Positions 9,264 to 18,955 of a stretch of DNA of 64,000 nucleotides are shown here, one piece after another. The notes under the pieces were generated by a model. The model was not told the DNA's origin and searched no databases. It saw nothing but the letters and a program-made list of their open reading frames with translations. Within the stretch, counting starts at the first letter, position 1. Each line of letters starts with the position of its first letter. Position numbers and translations under genes: made by a program. Source of the DNA: Sphingobacterium haloxyli. Its GTDB lineage: Bacteria > Bacteroidota > Bacteroidia > Sphingobacteriales > Sphingobacteriaceae. The DNA lies in assembly GCF_002980525.1 (NCBI RefSeq), contig NZ_PVBQ01000001.1:186001-250000 (forward strand). Direction: 5' to 3'.

Positions 9264-11492
9264 TTAATTGTTGTAATTTAGATATCCATTTAATTCATGT
9301 AATACGATACGATCGCTCAAGTATAAATCCGGATTGTAAACGCTAGGTATCGTCCTTCCCTTCCGGTCGATAAATCGTAAGTTCCCGACAGCATTCGACA
9401 CATTGACCGTTTGCGATTCATCGTTTTCGTCTTTCATCAACGTAATAGCGGATAGAATATCTTGGTTACCGTCAGCGGCAACATTGACATTGGTCAGGAT
9501 ATGGTATTTAATAAAGTTCTCTATCTGGAATTTACCGACGATATCGCCCGTTGCTGGATCAGCCGGCAAGACGCCGTCATCTATAGCCTGCTGTACCGCA
9601 TCGTTATTTGGCATTAATAAGGTATATAAGCTTCCTCCCGCCACCCCGGTAATTACCCGATCGTTTGCTACGTAAAGCGGTGATCTTAAGACATACTCCC
9701 AGAACCGGCTAACATTAGGGTTCTCCGTCGCCACACGAGCCATGGCTTCACCCGCTGTTTCATTCGAGAATTCCAACAGATTGTTTACGTAATATACCCG
9801 TCCATTATTCCCAAATTTTGCTGTTCCAACGATCTGTACCGGCTCTTGTAAGCGTTCGTTGCCGGCAGCGTAAATATTCCCGTTATTCCATTTAATAAAT
9901 TCACCTGGCAGTGCCCGATCCCCTGTTTGGATAAAACCTTGTGTATTATTAATATTTGCCAGTTCATCGTTGGGTGTTTCTATAATATGGCTATAGAGCA
10001 AGCGCGCTAGACGGGTCTGTGTCTGACCATGTCCCATCGTATTCCCATTACGGTCTATCCATGACCACTCGTTCAAGCGTTCGTTATAGGAATAACCTAA
10101 TCTATTCAACAGACTGTTGGAAAACAAAAACAGTGTAAACTTCGTTCCTGGATTGATAACAAGCCGTTTGTGTTCGCGCTCCAACAGCATTAACATCAGC
10201 GAATATTCGGGATCCAGAATCACATGTCGATATACCGTATTGAACAAATCAGATTCCTGTATCTTACTTGTCCCATAAAAGAACCCATTGCTCGCTATTT
10301 GTTTATCGGTAATATCGGCTTTGGTAAAGCGAGCCGGTTCTTCGTGTAGATTGGTTTTTGTTGAGAACTGGCTGGGCCATACAGCACTTTGCCACAGCAT
10401 GGTGTTGATGAAATCCGCCATAACCCCTTTGGGAACCCGGTTCAGTGTTCTGTAATGTTCTAGAAATACGTTGCGTATCCAAGGCTCTATGACAGCATCG
10501 GTGGGAATGAACATACTATAACCATCTTGTTGTCCGTCATTATCCTCCTCCTTAAGAAAGTTCTCATTGTTAGGCGAAAAGGCTAATAGCGGATCATACA
10601 CTTTGATGTACACCTCTTCTACTTGCCCTGTCCGATATTCGTAAGTTTTACTCGCTGTAGGACTGTATTCGTATGTCACGAAAAACTGGTTTAAAATTGA
10701 ATCGCGGAAAAAGCTATATTCATCCTTTTCGCGCAGATACTGATCTAAACTTGGACGGGGTAATGTCACGACATCCACTTCATGAATCACCCCATTTTCT
10801 GCAATAATATCGGCTTTAGCAACCGAACCGCCCATGAAATGGAAGTTAGAAGCTGGTGTCGATGGGTAAAAGAAATTGTAATCATCAGCCGTGAGGCTAT
10901 TAAACTGTCTATACTTTTCGTGGAAATAGGTTACATATTTATTGTTATTGTCGCCATCCACATAGTAGGGTGTTCCGAAGTTTACCGTCACATTATTTCG
11001 GTTCGACGCCCCAACAACGATTTCTCTTTCCGTTCCATTAATCTTCACTTTTTCTTTCCGGAAACCATCATAATAAGCTGTACGCCTCCGGAACCCCATC
11101 CCTTCTTGCCAGCCCAAGTTGGATTGGTAATCAGAAATACGGTTGGTTTGAAAGGCATTATAGACTAAGGCGTATCGGACGATTTGTTCGGCAACGGCAT
11201 CTGGCACTTCTTCTACTGTCGCATAATTGTGCTCCTGCAAAAAGCGGTTAACGGCATCGTCATTCGGCGCAAAAAGTGTCCAATACCCAGCCTGATTTAG
11301 CGTTTGCATATAGCCTGCCTTTTCGATTAATCGACGGAAATGGGAAAATCTTCCCTCTTCCTCGAGTCGGGTATATATCGGCGATTCCAAATCGTCCGGG
11401 CGGCTGTAGTAGTCATCGAAAGCTTCTTTCCGACAGCTTAGGCAAAATGCCGTAAACAGCCCCAATAAAAAGATTAATTTGTAAAAACGCAT
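9264..11492 (-). CDS. Large FAS1-repeat lipoprotein, first gene of the FAS1/SusC/SusD operon
   Basis: 742 residues, with lipobox FCLSC at about residue 20. I can trace four FAS1-like modules. Module 1 (about 35-250) has TLFAPNDDAVNRFL and GVIHEVDVV. Module 2 (about 255-430) has MFIPTDAVIEPW. Module 3 (about 435-590) has FTLFLFSNSLLNRL and VYYVNNLLEF. Module 4 (about 595-740) has TLLMPNNDAVQQA and ends in LHELNGYL. Repeats of this kind suggest an extended surface adhesin or glycan-capture protein rather than an enzyme; no catalytic signature is visible. It is the promoter-proximal gene, so it should be made in the largest amount relative to the SusC that follows 9 nt downstream. Function is inferred. 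Confidence 0.82.
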   Translation of the reverse strand: MRFYKLIFLLGLFTAFCLSCRKEAFDDYYSRPDDLESPIYTRLEEEGRFSHFRRLIEKAGYMQTLNQAGYWTLFAPNDDAVNRFLQEHNYATVEEVPDAVAEQIVRYALVYNAFQTNRISDYQSNLGWQEGMGFRRRTAYYDGFRKEKVKINGTEREIVVGASNRNNVTVNFGTPYYVDGDNNNKYVTYFHEKYRQFNSLTADDYNFFYPSTPASNFHFMGGSVAKADIIAENGVIHEVDVVTLPRPSLDQYLREKDEYSFFRDSILNQFFVTYEYSPTASKTYEYRTGQVEEVYIKVYDPLLAFSPNNENFLKEEDNDGQQDGYSMFIPTDAVIEPWIRNVFLEHYRTLNRVPKGVMADFINTMLWQSAVWPSQFSTKTNLHEEPARFTKADITDKQIASNGFFYGTSKIQESDLFNTVYRHVILDPEYSLMLMLLEREHKRLVINPGTKFTLFLFSNSLLNRLGYSYNERLNEWSWIDRNGNTMGHGQTQTRLARLLYSHIIETPNDELANINNTQGFIQTGDRALPGEFIKWNNGNIYAAGNERLQEPVQIVGTAKFGNNGRVYYVNNLLEFSNETAGEAMARVATENPNVSRFWEYVLRSPLYVANDRVITGVAGGSLYTLLMPNNDAVQQAIDDGVLPADPATGDIVGKFQIENFIKYHILTNVNVAADGNQDILSAITLMKDENDESQTVNVSNAVGNLRFIDRKGRTIPSVYNPDLYLSDRIVLHELNGYLNYNN

Positions 11493-11771
11493 ACCATAGT
11501 TTTATAGGTTTATCAAAATTTAAGTTCTACTACCGTAGATTAGTTTTCGTGTTTGGCTAACGCCACTCCCGCGTAGGACTGCCCACACTGTCGTTAGCGC
11601 AAATGTCTTCCATGTCAGTATGTTTTGTCATCCTGTTTTAGGTCCGTGCCACGGCTCAGTCAAAAAGTTATTAATTACTTGTTCGGTTTTTAGTATAGTT
11701 TATCTTATATGCTTTCTTCTTCCTAATTATTGTTTATTGTTAGTGCTTTGGTTTTTAATTGTTTTATATAT
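11493..11771 (-). other. Long 5' leader of the FAS1 operon with an inverted repeat
   Basis: About 270 nt separate the predicted start of transcription (just below 11772) from the ATG at 11492; other leaders here are about 20-110 nt. No convincing gene lies inside. A perfect 7-bp inverted repeat, GCTAACG at 11556-11562 and CGTTAGC at 11592-11598, encloses a GC-rich 29-nt loop in otherwise AT-rich DNA. A smaller hairpin (CCGTG/CACGG) is near 11645. I recognise no known riboswitch. Confidence 0.4.
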
Positions 11772-11817
11772 CAAATATATTACATCGGTTCTGAAGTGGC
11801 AACCTGCGGCATCCTGC
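11772..11817 (-). promoter_or_regulatory. Class 1 promoter and operator of the FAS1 operon
   Basis: On the + strand CAAATATA (11772-11779) is a perfect reverse complement of the Bacteroidota -7 element (TATATTTG). After exactly 20 bp comes CAA (TTG on the gene strand), inside operator box 1 GGCAACCTGC (11798-11807). Box 2 GGCATCCTGC (11808-11817) follows directly, a 9/10 direct repeat. Seven other promoters in the window share this geometry; see the first finding. Confidence 0.8.
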
Positions 11818-11868
11818 ATACATAAGCGCCCCACAGTGTCAGCGATCCCCTGCAAATAGCTAATCAAT

Positions 11869-11908
11869 AAAAAAGCTGTCCTATCTACTTGTGTAAATAA
11901 GGACAGCT
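11869..11908 (-). terminator. Rho-independent terminator after SusD
   Basis: A perfect 9-bp stem AGCTGTCCT (11874-11882) and AGGACAGCT (11900-11908), read on the minus strand, is followed by six T residues. It lies 23 nt past the SusD stop at 11931. It separates the SusC/SusD unit from the FAS1 operon promoter. Confidence 0.85.
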
Positions 11909-11930
11909 CTATGTATAAACAGGTTAAAGA

Positions 11931-14099
11931 CTAGTATCCTGGATTTTGATAAGCTTTTCGAGCAGCTTCGTCCAACGGCATACCATTTTCATCCGTAAGC
12001 CGAACCAAGAATGCATCTGGCCACGGTCTAAATGTGTGGTGTTTCTGCATCTGTCCTTTTCCGTTTCCATCCTGACCATTGCCATTCGCAGTATTGCTTG
12101 CCACGGGCCATAAGCCCGTACGGTCTGACGCCATTTGGTTGTAATGCACCGTACGCTCATACAGGATACCGGCATTATGCAAATCCTCCCAAGCTAGCCC
12201 TTCCGATAAAAATTCCCTTGCTTTTTCGTTATAAATAAAATGAATAAACATATCTGCTTTTGACGTAACAGTCGGCACATAATGTTCCCTTTGGGCTTCC
12301 GGCGTACCCGGTGTGAAATGACTCTCCGATACCATGATCTTATCAAATGTAGTGGAAACACTCTGGTACGGTGCCTGCCGCTCGATTTCTGTTAGCTCCT
12401 GCGCTTGAGATTCCCACTCAACAAGGGGTTGCGGGCGGGGTTCCCCAGCCTTAAATGCAGCGCGCCTACGTATCACATTGATATCCGCTACTGCCAATCC
12501 GTAGTCGCCCTTGCGGCCATAAGCCTCGGCGCGAATTAAAAATGTTTCCGCCAGACGCATTAAAATCGCGTCCCGGGTACCTTGTTCACTATTAAAATTA
12601 GATTCATCGGAACTTCCTCCACGCAAAGGATCCACGTGTTTCTTTGAAGAAAGATAAGGAGCCGGTGCTCCCGTTGCGAGTCCCAGATTAGAGCCATCAA
12701 TAAATAGTCGATAGTAGTATTTTCCTGTCACGGCAGAGCGAACCCATCGAACGATGAACTGATACGGTTGACTATGGACCATGGCCGAGTCGAGTGCGGT
12801 TTCTTTTGTATTTTCCACATAAATAATAGCCCGTTGATTTTCCTTAATACGTTTTTCTCCCGCCACGACCGTAGGTGCATCGGCTGGTTTATTGGTATTC
12901 CACCAATTGGCCGCAGCACTATTCCAATTATACGAACTACTTGTGGAATTTGGCATATTGCTAATATACTCGTGGCGGAACGTTTTACTGTAACGCGAAT
13001 CATACATTCTATCTTTAAAGTTGTCATATCCCCAATCGGTAGGCTTAAATGTACCAAATGGTCGACCATATAGCATAGAGCGCTGTACACCGGACTGGTT
13101 AGTATAGTTACCGGTATGATAATTCACTGATCTGTTGCCAAAGCGCGTATGAGTAGTAGGATTGACATCGAACTGCGCAGACCACAGAATTTCTGGATGC
13201 GGATTCTTCTCTGCTACAGCTGGGTCAAACAACGTCCAATAATCTGGAGCAAGGCCACCCTCTCCTCCGGCTAGGTTAATTACCTCACTGGCAAAATAAA
13301 TACAGGAATCCAAGTCCGTACTGACGTTGCCCTTATATAGCATATTTAAGGAAGTTTCCGAACTCAATTGAAATCCCGCCGCCTGTGCGCGGTTGAGGTA
13401 AACCTTGGCTAAAAAATGTCCCGCCGCCAACTTAGTAATACGGCCCCGATCCGATTGCAATGGCGGGAGTTGCTCATAGGCAAAACGCACATCGGTAATG
13501 ATCTGCTTATAAATATCCTCTAAGCTTGCTTTTGGATAATGATAAATACCATTGTCTTCTCTTCGTGCACTAAGCAGCAAAGGAACATCCCCTAACTGAT
13601 TAGAAATCAAATAATAAGCCCATGCACGCAAAAAACGAACTTCTGCTTTTCTGTTGTTTCGGAATGTCTCATCAGAGCCAAATTTGCCCGGAGCGACCTG
13701 ATCGATCTGCTCAAGTGCCAAGTTACAGTTGTTGATATGCGGATAGGCTCCCATAGCAGCAAAGTTACTATTTACCTCTCCTAGAAAGTTGTTGATATTG
13801 CCTGCAATACGGCTGACATCGGTACCGTATTCAGCACTGCTGTACCGGGCGATAGGCGCGGAAGCCGTTTGATACGTATCCGTTTCCGCCTCAATAAGCC
13901 TAGCTCCACTGCCATCCCATTCGTGCTTATTTCTCGCATATACGTACAGCCCATTAATGAGAGCCTCCAATCCGCCTTCATCATTATAAAAGTCCTGCGT
14001 TAAATTGGAGACCTGCCGCTCATCCAAAAAATCTTTACAGGAAACAAACATGCTGCCTATTAATAATCCGATTATATATTTTTTCATGATTCCTTTCAT
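11931..14099 (-). CDS. SusD/RagB-like glycan-binding lipoprotein (long form)
   Basis: About 720 residues, longer than the usual 500-650. Start at 14099 (MKGIMKKY) or 14087 (MKKY). The lipobox GSMFVSC precedes KDFLDERQVSNL, a typical SusD entry. TPR helices include VRFLRAWAYYLISNQLGDVP. The C-terminal part shows ETFLIRAEAYGRKGDYGLAVADIN and the EKAREFLSEGLAWEDL motif. It follows its SusC partner by about 14 nt and ends in a clear terminator, so it closes a two-gene SusC/SusD unit under its own class 1 promoter. Long insertions in the middle (residues about 290-480) probably shape the binding face. Pectic substrate is inferred from the neighbouring acetylesterase and PL11 genes. Confidence 0.95.
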   Translation of the reverse strand: MKGIMKKYIIGLLIGSMFVSCKDFLDERQVSNLTQDFYNDEGGLEALINGLYVYARNKHEWDGSGARLIEAETDTYQTASAPIARYSSAEYGTDVSRIAGNINNFLGEVNSNFAAMGAYPHINNCNLALEQIDQVAPGKFGSDETFRNNRKAEVRFLRAWAYYLISNQLGDVPLLLSARREDNGIYHYPKASLEDIYKQIITDVRFAYEQLPPLQSDRGRITKLAAGHFLAKVYLNRAQAAGFQLSSETSLNMLYKGNVSTDLDSCIYFASEVINLAGGEGGLAPDYWTLFDPAVAEKNPHPEILWSAQFDVNPTTHTRFGNRSVNYHTGNYTNQSGVQRSMLYGRPFGTFKPTDWGYDNFKDRMYDSRYSKTFRHEYISNMPNSTSSSYNWNSAAANWWNTNKPADAPTVVAGEKRIKENQRAIIYVENTKETALDSAMVHSQPYQFIVRWVRSAVTGKYYYRLFIDGSNLGLATGAPAPYLSSKKHVDPLRGGSSDESNFNSEQGTRDAILMRLAETFLIRAEAYGRKGDYGLAVADINVIRRRAAFKAGEPRPQPLVEWESQAQELTEIERQAPYQSVSTTFDKIMVSESHFTPGTPEAQREHYVPTVTSKADMFIHFIYNEKAREFLSEGLAWEDLHNAGILYERTVHYNQMASDRTGLWPVASNTANGNGQDGNGKGQMQKHHTFRPWPDAFLVRLTDENGMPLDEAARKAYQNPGY

Positions 14100-14113
14100 T
14101 TTACATTACGTTA

Positions 14114-17100
14114 TTAAAAGTTAGCCCGTATACTCAATACATAGGATTGCGGTAGGATGGTATTATTGTTGCTTCCACCGAGCGGATTGCCATCACCTGA
14201 AGACCTTTCCCAGTTCGTATCATCATCGGGATTATAGCCCATTTTGACAGCGTCTTTCCCGAATATGAACGGATTCAGTACCTGCGCGTTAAGTTGCAAA
14301 CCTTTGACGAACCTATTTGTCAGCAACACCTTCGGTAGGTCGTAAGTCAAGGAGATATTACGGACGGAGACGAAGGAACCATCGTGAAACTGCATCGCAA
14401 CCCCTGTATTCTCCCTGTTCGGTAAATTACTCGCTTGTGGCCACCGTCCCCCGGGGTTGTCCCAGGACCAAAGGTCGTTTTCTACCCGCCCATTCGGCCA
14501 GATACCGCCATACGAATTCGGATAGCCACCAAAGAAGGTTTGCCCCCATCTCGCATAGATAAATGTACTCAATGTTAAATCTTTATAACGAAACGTGTTG
14601 GTGATACCACCAGACCATTTTGGTCGGTTAGTTCCTCTAATCACCATATCGTCTGCCGTTATACGATAGTCACCGTTTTGGTCAACCAAACGTACAGTTC
14701 CTGGATAAAAATCATGTCCATTTTCGTTAAATCTCCCCATTTCGGCGATATCTTCCGGTGTCCCCTGCCATATCCCCGCATTGTCTAATTGGTAAAATAC
14801 TTGGAGCGGCTGGCCAATAAACCAACGTTGTGCCAACATATCCTGTTTACCGTTCTGCAACTCCACGATTTCTTCATGGTTGGTATTCCAATTAATAGAC
14901 GTGCTCCAAGTAAAATGTTCTTTTTGAATATTGACCGTGTTTAAGGTTATTTCAAAACCTCGGTTCAGGGTTTTTCCTATATTTTCCAATTTTTCTACAT
15001 ATCCCGACACCGGGGGCAGCGAACGCGTGAGAAGCAGATCAGATGTGTTGCCTTGATAAAATTCCAAACTACCGCTTACTCGGTTGTTCAATACATTAAA
15101 ATCTATACCCACATTGTACTGCGCCGTCTGCTCCCAGCCCAGAAGAGGATTTCGTACCAACTGCGGCAAATAGCCAATTGCGGCATTTTCTCCAAACACG
15201 TAAGGATTGCGACTCAATGGCCCTCCCGAAGTATAGGGATTCACCGCCGAATTGCCCGTAACACCATACCCACCGCGCAACTTCAACTCGTTCAGCCAGG
15301 AAACGTTCTGCATAAAATTTTCATCCATGACGTTCCATGCCAAAGCAACGGAAGGATAAAAATGCCATTTATGCCCAGGTGCCAATACGGATGCCCCATC
15401 ATACCGACCTGTCGCCGTGATGAGGTATTTACCTTTGTAACCGTAATTGACACGTCCCATGTAAGACATCAGCGTTCTTTCCGAGAAACCGGTTCCATAA
15501 CCATTAGGACGACCATTGGAATTGGCAGCCAGATCGTACCAGTAACTGATATCGTATACGGTTCCTATAACATTTGTCGCCGTGCTCTCAAATTGTTCCC
15601 GCTGTGCAGACTGCAATAAAGTCACATTCAGTCGATGGTCCTCTCCGAAATTTTGATCAACATAGAGCAAATTTTCAGCTACCCAAGAAAACCGTTGCTC
15701 GTTTGTATAGCCGGCGGTGTTAGGTCTGTTGTTCAGGTGATTGGTAGCTCCCGGCCCCGTCCAAGCACCTGCTCGCCAATTTCGGAACTGCGCCCCGAAA
15801 TTGAACCGATATTTTAGCCAAGGCAAAAACTGCACCTCGGAAAACAAGGTAGGTGAAATCGCATAGGTCTTTCGTTCGTTCTTCACCTGATCAATGTCCA
15901 TAACTGGATTAAAAAGTTGCAGGTTGCCACCCGGATTAAGGATCCAATTGCCATCAGGGTCTTTTGGAGTGGCATAAGGAAATTGATCCAATGCACGCGA
16001 AAGAAGATTCTTCGAACCGGTATTCGAGGTATTCGTCGAGATACCGTAATTCTGCAAGGAAGTTGATGCGAGGATACTTGCACCAAATGTCAGCCAATCG
16101 GTTGCTGTTATATCGCCGTTCAAATTGATATTAAAACGCTCATAATCCTGATCTTTTAGTACACCTTGTTGGTCAAAATAATCTATGGAAGCGTATATAC
16201 GTGATTTTTCCGTGCCCGAAGACAGCGACACCTGGTGATTTTGTGTTACTCCCGGACGTGTCACATCGCCTACCCAATCATAGGTTGGAATATTAGCCGA
16301 GTTGTAAACGGGTACTTCTGCCGGCCAGCCCATCGCACGTTCGGCTGCTGTTGTCGGACGCATCTTTACAGTCGTTCCAAACTCCTCCCATTCATAGCCC
16401 TTCCATACATTATTTCGTGCATGGATATCCTGTGCCAACCCCATTCTGCTTTCATCTTCAAACGGATCTGGGTAGCCCATTACTACAGGTGAGAAGCCAT
16501 CTTTAAACTGCACAGTTTCGTATAATCCACCGTTCATCAAGCCTTCCCGCCAGCGATCGATATATTGACCTCCATTCATCCAATCGGTTAAAGATCTATA
16601 ACGGTCGATCGTCGCGGTACCACGATAAGCAGCCGTCACCTGGCCGGCTTTCCCCCTTTTGGTCGTTACCAAGATCACGCCGTTGGCCGCACGTGATCCA
16701 TAGATGGCGGTCGCTGATGCATCTTTCAAGACATCCAGCGATTCAATGTCATTTGGACTTATATCACCTAGACTTCCACCCACCAAGGGGATACCGTCAA
16801 CCACAATTAGCGGGTCATTCTGAGCAGTCAAGGAACGATTCCCCCGAATTCTAATGCTTGGTGTTTCTCCGGGTCGAATATTGCTGGCCACGTTTACACC
16901 GGCGGCTTTCCCCTGTAACGCTTCTGATATATTCTGAACCGGTCGTTCCTGCAATTCTTCGCCCGAAACACGGGAAATTGCACCCGTAACGTCTCTTCTC
17001 CGTTGCGTACCATAACCGACCACAACGACCTCTTCTAAATCTCGTTCGTCTTGTATTAACGTGATATTGATCTGCGTACCAGTAACGGGTACCTCTTTTG

Positions 17101-17377
17101 ATAGATATCCGATGGTCGTAATAACCAAGGTTTGGCCCTGCGTCGCGTCGATGCGAAAAACACCTTCGACATCTGTACTGGATTGAATGGTACTCCCCTT
17201 TACCGACACAGTAGCATTAGGGATCGCTTCGTTGGTTAACTCGTCCGTTACCCTACCGCTAACAGTAGACGTCTGCGCTTGGGCAGACAAAAGAGAAGTG
17301 TAAAGAATACTACACGTGATATAGCATACCACAACAAGTATTCGATAAATTAGTTTTTTAGGGATAAAATGTTTCAT
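14114..17377 (-). CDS. SusC/RagA-like TonB-linked outer-membrane transporter
   Basis: About 1087 residues from ATG at 17377. That start is preferred because it begins a normal signal peptide (MKHFIPKK, cleavage near LLSAQAQ); the longer frame from 17416 adds 13 residues of non-signal sequence. A CarboxypepD_reg-like domain (about 35-110) is followed by the TonB box LEEVVVVGYGTQ, a plug with LIVVDGIPLVGG and DVLKDASATAIYGSRAANGV, and a barrel ending in SIRANF. It pairs with the SusD that follows. An inverted repeat in the leader (GTCACC 17432-17437, GGTGAC 17453-17458) could form a hairpin near the ribosome site. Confidence 0.96.
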   Translation of the reverse strand: MKHFIPKKLIYRILVVVCYITCSILYTSLLSAQAQTSTVSGRVTDELTNEAIPNATVSVKGSTIQSSTDVEGVFRIDATQGQTLVITTIGYLSKEVPVTGTQINITLIQDERDLEEVVVVGYGTQRRRDVTGAISRVSGEELQERPVQNISEALQGKAAGVNVASNIRPGETPSIRIRGNRSLTAQNDPLIVVDGIPLVGGSLGDISPNDIESLDVLKDASATAIYGSRAANGVILVTTKRGKAGQVTAAYRGTATIDRYRSLTDWMNGGQYIDRWREGLMNGGLYETVQFKDGFSPVVMGYPDPFEDESRMGLAQDIHARNNVWKGYEWEEFGTTVKMRPTTAAERAMGWPAEVPVYNSANIPTYDWVGDVTRPGVTQNHQVSLSSGTEKSRIYASIDYFDQQGVLKDQDYERFNINLNGDITATDWLTFGASILASTSLQNYGISTNTSNTGSKNLLSRALDQFPYATPKDPDGNWILNPGGNLQLFNPVMDIDQVKNERKTYAISPTLFSEVQFLPWLKYRFNFGAQFRNWRAGAWTGPGATNHLNNRPNTAGYTNEQRFSWVAENLLYVDQNFGEDHRLNVTLLQSAQREQFESTATNVIGTVYDISYWYDLAANSNGRPNGYGTGFSERTLMSYMGRVNYGYKGKYLITATGRYDGASVLAPGHKWHFYPSVALAWNVMDENFMQNVSWLNELKLRGGYGVTGNSAVNPYTSGGPLSRNPYVFGENAAIGYLPQLVRNPLLGWEQTAQYNVGIDFNVLNNRVSGSLEFYQGNTSDLLLTRSLPPVSGYVEKLENIGKTLNRGFEITLNTVNIQKEHFTWSTSINWNTNHEEIVELQNGKQDMLAQRWFIGQPLQVFYQLDNAGIWQGTPEDIAEMGRFNENGHDFYPGTVRLVDQNGDYRITADDMVIRGTNRPKWSGGITNTFRYKDLTLSTFIYARWGQTFFGGYPNSYGGIWPNGRVENDLWSWDNPGGRWPQASNLPNRENTGVAMQFHDGSFVSVRNISLTYDLPKVLLTNRFVKGLQLNAQVLNPFIFGKDAVKMGYNPDDDTNWERSSGDGNPLGGSNNNTILPQSYVLSIRANF

Positions 17378-17495
17378 AAATGATGTTACTACGTGTTTAT
17401 AATTAGACAATACCAAGCTTATTCTTTACGTGTCACCACAGGCTATCGAAAGGGTGACCTCACGGTAAAAATACTGTTACAAGTCTATTCTCCTA

Positions 17496-17541
17496 CGAAG
17501 TTATCTTTTTGTTTCACTGGCAGCAACCTGCGGCATCCTGC
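17496..17541 (-). promoter_or_regulatory. Class 1 promoter and operator of the SusC/SusD unit
   Basis: CGAAGTTA (17496-17503; TAACTTCG on the gene strand, one mismatch to TAnnTTTG) lies exactly 20 bp from CAA at 17524-17526. Operator boxes AGCAACCTGC (17522-17531) and GGCATCCTGC (17532-17541) share 19 consecutive bases with the site at 11799-11817. The leader to ATG 17377 is about 110 nt. Confidence 0.75.
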
Positions 17542-17607
17542 TTCAATGCAATAATTCGTTCGCTGTTGCTTAAACGGCATTACTTCGCTATAGATGATCT
17601 TGGTCAA

Positions 17608-18918
17608 TTAGTTGCCGTCTGGTTTTATATCACTGTTTCTGACACTCAATGGCCATTCCCAACCTTCGGGCGCATCGGGCTTGGTAGACTTATAGCTCTT
17701 AAAATCAATAATATGTTTGTGAATGCCTAATTGATTGTCGATGATACCTTGGAGTACCATTTTTGCGATTTGGTACGCGCCATAGGTATTGAAGTGCGTA
17801 TTATCTTGCAAAGGCTCGGGTTGCCCTGGAAATGTATTTGCAGCATAGTGAACAAATGCTTGTTTCGAGCCTTCGACGCCTAAAGTTTCGTAAAATGTGC
17901 GGGTCATCTTATTCAGATCGATCAGCGGCACCTGTAATTCTTGGGCTACTTTGCGGGCCGCATTGGGATAGTCGGCTAAGGTATATTGTAGCTGTCCGTT
18001 AGCATCAAAAGAGCGTCGCGCTGTAGAGGTAACAATAACTGGCGTACCGCCTATTGCACGAAAAGCTTCTACAAAATAGCGCAGTCGTTCGGTATAACCC
18101 TTGTAAGCACCCGCTTTCTCATCTTTTTCTTTTTGATCGTTATGACCGAATTCGATAAAAAGGTAGTCGCCGGGTTTGGCGATGGTTAATATTTTATCCA
18201 GCCGTTTAGAGCTTAGAAACGAACTCAACGCTAAGCCTGATTCCGCGTGATTGGCAACTGCCATTTGGGCATCGAAAAAACGAGGAATCATCTGACCCCA
18301 AGATGCCCAAGGTCCGTGTTCTTGATTAACCACTGTGGAATTACCCGCCAAAAAGATGGTTGGTACTTCCTGGACCTGCTCTACCTGTATGTAGCGTATA
18401 TTGTTGGTATGTTGAAATTCTAACGTAAGTTTATCGTCCCAGTCCAGCTTTTCTAATTCGCGCGGCTTTTTCAAGCGTACATATTCTCCTTCACGGATAC
18501 GTGCATCTTTTCGATTCACGATAAAGCTTTTTTGGACCTCTTTATTCCGCGGTACCTTTACTTGTTCCAACTGCAATCGTCTTGATTCGGAACGGACCGT
18601 ACTCTTGAATACGCTATCGCTCAGCCCCTGATATCCAATGGTTACTTTATAGTTTCCTTCGGGTACGTTGATGGAAAAATAGAAGGGTTTGTCACTAAAT
18701 AAGATATGGCTACCTTCGCGTATCTCGACATTTTTTTCGGAACCAAGTTCAAAACCATATTGTCCGTTTGCCTCGTACGGTTCAGCGGCGTTTAATATAA
18801 CAGAGCGATCGCTAAAGGCTTTGCCAAAACTGAACTCGTATTGAAGAATTTGAGCTGAAAGCGTCGATACACAAAACGGCCATACCAAACTTATGACGAT
18901 GTTGTAAAATTTAATCAT
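17608..18918 (-). CDS. Rhamnogalacturonan acetylesterase-type SGNH esterase (CE12-like)
   Basis: 436 residues with a signal peptide (cleavage after LSAQ). A jelly-roll-like N-terminal domain (about 25-165) carries YKVTIGYQG. The SGNH/GDSL hydrolase domain (about 170-410) shows block I FLAGNSTV (nucleophile Ser), a block III-like FIEFGHNDQK (oxyanion Asn), and block V DNTHFNTYGA with the catalytic Asp/His pair. This combination is typical of CE12 rhamnogalacturonan acetylesterases, which deacetylate galacturonic acid in RG-I so that lyases can act. It is transcribed from its own class 1 promoter 64 nt upstream and lies between the PL11/GH2 operon and a SusC/SusD unit. The C-terminal 25 residues (DFKSYKSTKPDAPEGWEW) resemble the tail seen in related Bacteroidota proteins. 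Confidence 0.88.
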   Translation of the reverse strand: MIKFYNIVISLVWPFCVSTLSAQILQYEFSFGKAFSDRSVILNAAEPYEANGQYGFELGSEKNVEIREGSHILFSDKPFYFSINVPEGNYKVTIGYQGLSDSVFKSTVRSESRRLQLEQVKVPRNKEVQKSFIVNRKDARIREGEYVRLKKPRELEKLDWDDKLTLEFQHTNNIRYIQVEQVQEVPTIFLAGNSTVVNQEHGPWASWGQMIPRFFDAQMAVANHAESGLALSSFLSSKRLDKILTIAKPGDYLFIEFGHNDQKEKDEKAGAYKGYTERLRYFVEAFRAIGGTPVIVTSTARRSFDANGQLQYTLADYPNAARKVAQELQVPLIDLNKMTRTFYETLGVEGSKQAFVHYAANTFPGQPEPLQDNTHFNTYGAYQIAKMVLQGIIDNQLGIHKHIIDFKSYKSTKPDAPEGWEWPLSVRNSDIKPDGN

Positions 18919-18955
18919 TTCGTATGTGCAATGATTTATTATGGCATTGCTATAC

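Noticed and set aside
11556..11598. Possible riboswitch in the FAS1 operon leader
   Set aside because: The inverted repeat is real, but I see no conserved core of any riboswitch class I know. Kept only as an unexplained leader structure.
11620..11859. 79-residue plus-strand open frame in the FAS1 leader
   Set aside because: It runs through the promoter and operator of the opposite strand, has no recognisable signal or family pattern, and no promoter.
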